DNA of 42,054 nucleotides from Mycobacteriales bacterium (GTDB lineage Bacteria; Actinomycetota; Actinomycetes; JAFAQI01). The notes beneath the pieces were generated by a model. The model had not been told where the DNA came from, made no database searches, and saw only the letters and a program-made list of their open reading frames with translations. A program made the position numbers and the translations under genes. Shown here piece after piece: positions 41,276 to 42,054 of this stretch; within the stretch, counting starts at the first letter, position 1; each line of letters opens with the position of its first letter. Location of the stretch: NCBI GenBank assembly GCA_035550055.1, contig DASZRO010000067.1, positions 1 through 42,054 of the forward strand. The letters run 5' to 3'.

Positions 41276-41407
41276 ATGGGCAGCAAGGACAAGGGCGGGC
41301 GCGAAGCTCGCAAGCCGAAGGCGACGAAGAAGCCGAAGGGCGTCCCCGTGCCGAGCAGTTCGGCGATTCCGCAGAGCACGCACGGCAAGGATCATCCGGC
41401 GAAGTAG
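41276..41407 (+). CDS. Small basic protein, 43 residues
   Basis: A 43-residue lysine-rich protein (MGSKDKGGREARKPKATKK... ending STHGKDHPAK). ATG 41276 has GGAGG five bases upstream, a stronger ribosome binding site than most genes here. A longer frame upstream runs antisense to the DUF1906-like gene and should be ignored. Small proteins starting MGSKDKGG with Lys-Pro repeats are common in actinobacterial genomes and have no known function. The charge suggests nucleic-acid or ribosome contact, but that is a guess. The tRNA-Ser gene follows 26 bp later. Confidence 0.7.
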   Translation: MGSKDKGGREARKPKATKKPKGVPVPSSSAIPQSTHGKDHPAK

Positions 41408-41433
41408 TCGGTTCGCCTAGCCTGGTCAGCCCA

Positions 41434-41522
41434 GGAGGGCTCGCCTAGCGGCCGATGGCGGCGGTCTTGAAAACCGCTATGGCGCGGAAGCGTCATCGTG
41501 GGTTCGAATCCCACGCCCTCCG
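41434..41522 (+). tRNA. tRNA-Ser (anticodon TGA), CCA not encoded
   Basis: The acceptor stem GGAGGGC (41434-41440) pairs with GCCCTCC (41515-41521); the discriminator is G41522. The anticodon arm GCGGT-CTTGAAA-ACCGC gives TGA, which reads UCA codons. A long variable arm (GGCGCGGAAGCGTC region) marks a class II tRNA, and the T arm is GTGGG-TTCGAAT-CCCAC. No CCA follows. It is charged by the SerS encoded at 22251. TAGCCT at 41418-41423 may be its -10 box. Confidence 0.97.
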
Positions 41523-41571
41523 CTGACCTGCAGTTTGCGCGTCTGGCGGGTCCCGATCGACACGTGAATCG

Positions 41572-41631
41572 CCGAGCCCAACGAAAATGGTCTTTCAAGG
41601 GGGTCCGAAGGACCAAGAACGTAGGGCTCGG
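41572..41631 (+). other. Structured segment downstream of tRNA-Ser
   Basis: CCGAGCCC (41572-41579) and GGGCTCGG (41624-41631) form an 8-bp outer stem. Inside is GGTCC-GAA-GGACC (41602-41614), with an alternative TGGTC/GACCA pairing. The 244-bp stretch 41523-41766 otherwise contains no convincing gene. The fold may be a tRNA terminator or a leader structure for the lipase gene. Confidence 0.4.
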
Positions 41632-41766
41632 TGAACCGAACCGCCGAACCCACACGAGCGATGCGACTACTGCGGAAAGCTGGAGCGATACCGATGTGCC
41701 ATCCGCCACCCGCAGGATCGCGCCGTGCCGCCGCGAACTGTCGTTCGGACAGCTCGCTCAGGAGGG

Positions 41767-42054
41767 GTGATCGCTGCGGTGCGCGGTGGCAGAGCAAGGA
41801 CGCTCGGTCTGCTCGTCGCGCTCACCACCGGCACGGCGGGCCTCGGCGGCGCCGCGGTGCCTTCAGCGGCTGCGATGCCTTCGGTGGCCGCGGCGGCGTC
41901 GCCGCTGCTGCCCTCGGCTGACTCGTTCTACGTCCCGCCCGCCTCCCTCGCGGGGTACGCCGACGGCGCCGTGATCCGCGAGCGGTCGGTCCAGCTGACC
42001 CTCGCCGGAGGCCTCCCGCTGACCGGGGCGTCGGCCTATCAGTTGCTCTACCGG
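41767..42054 (+). CDS. Secreted lipase (LIP family), N-terminal part
   Basis: This is the first 96 codons, cut by the window end. From GTG 41767 there is a signal peptide (RTLGLLVALTTGTAGLGGAA, cleavage near residue 40), then SADSFYVPPASLAGYADGAVIRERSVQ and SAYQLLYR. The FY-x-PP...G-x-x-I-R pattern followed by A-x-QLLYR matches the mature N-terminus of secretory triacylglycerol lipases (LIP, PF03583). The catalytic serine region is beyond the window. AGGAGG at 41760-41765 is only one base before GTG 41767 and 13 before the next in-frame GTG at 41779, so the true start is uncertain. Confidence 0.72.
   Translation, partial: MIAAVRGGRARTLGLLVALTTGTAGLGGAAVPSAAAMPSVAAAASPLLPSADSFYVPPASLAGYADGAVIRERSVQLTLAGGLPLTGASAYQLLYR

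Noticed and set aside
41392-41797. Minus-strand frames antisense to tRNA-Ser (GVGFEPT and GIRTHDD types)
   Set aside because: These peptides are the well-known false products of reading tRNA-Ser genes backwards.

Overview
This is a high-GC actinobacterial chromosome segment. The evidence is a bacterial proteasome activator (Bpa/PafE family, confined to Actinomycetota with the Pup-proteasome system), DUF4446, a heterodimer-type ABC exporter, many GTG starts, and start codons 6-8 bases after a TANNNT -10 box (leaderless transcription). The pheA-serS-HAD order is common in this phylum. I cannot name the genus. There is no prophage, insertion sequence or CRISPR array. The segment is mostly core and envelope genes, with one compact restriction-modification insert.

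Layout. 56-327: tRNA-Leu(CAG) followed by the decayed end of a HigA antitoxin gene. 327-3803: a membrane protein, a DUF6752 coiled-coil protein and a LicD-methyltransferase fusion (all minus), divergent from a stand-alone methyltransferase that is a paralogue of the fusion's own C-terminal half. 3934-6481: a DNA cytosine methyltransferase, a candidate PD-(D/E)XK restriction nuclease and a Vsr repair endonuclease. 6560-11142: DUF4262, GNAT, a hydrolase, heme A synthase (ctaA), two CAP proteins and a Nei/Fpg glycosylase. 11152-13987: a 31-bp tandem hairpin repeat, a TPP riboswitch, a CytX-type pyrimidine transporter, a CmpB-like membrane protein and a GDPD phosphodiesterase. 14069-15026: tandem 145-residue paralogues of unknown function. 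20540 down to 15023: a tightly packed minus-strand run of larB, larC, a GDT1-family transporter, a membrane protein, a secreted esterase and arginine deiminase. 20646-24315: DUF4446, pheA, terminator, serS and a HAD phosphatase. 27658 down to 24451: an ECF sigma factor overlapping a membrane-anchored Asp-box protein, then bpa overlapping uppP. 27759-30053: a quinone oxidoreductase divergent from a PucR-type regulator. 35497 down to 30064: four exported or membrane genes in one probable operon. 41167 down to 35573: a secreted DUF1906-like protein, a fused ABC exporter and an esterase. 41276-42054: a 43-residue basic protein, tRNA-Ser(TGA) and the start of a secreted lipase cut by the window end.

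How the genes connect. The methyltransferase, nuclease and Vsr form one restriction-modification-repair unit: 5mC protects the host and Vsr removes the T:G mismatches that 5mC deamination creates. LarB and LarC make the nickel-pincer nucleotide cofactor, but LarE and any cofactor-using enzyme lie outside the window. The TPP riboswitch ties the transporter to thiamine supply. Envelope functions recur: UppP, LicD fusion, DUF2079 and GT-C-like membrane proteins, CAP proteins and several secreted hydrolases.

Family assignments rest on motifs read by eye; no database search was run. Start codons are uncertain for several genes and this is stated in the entries.
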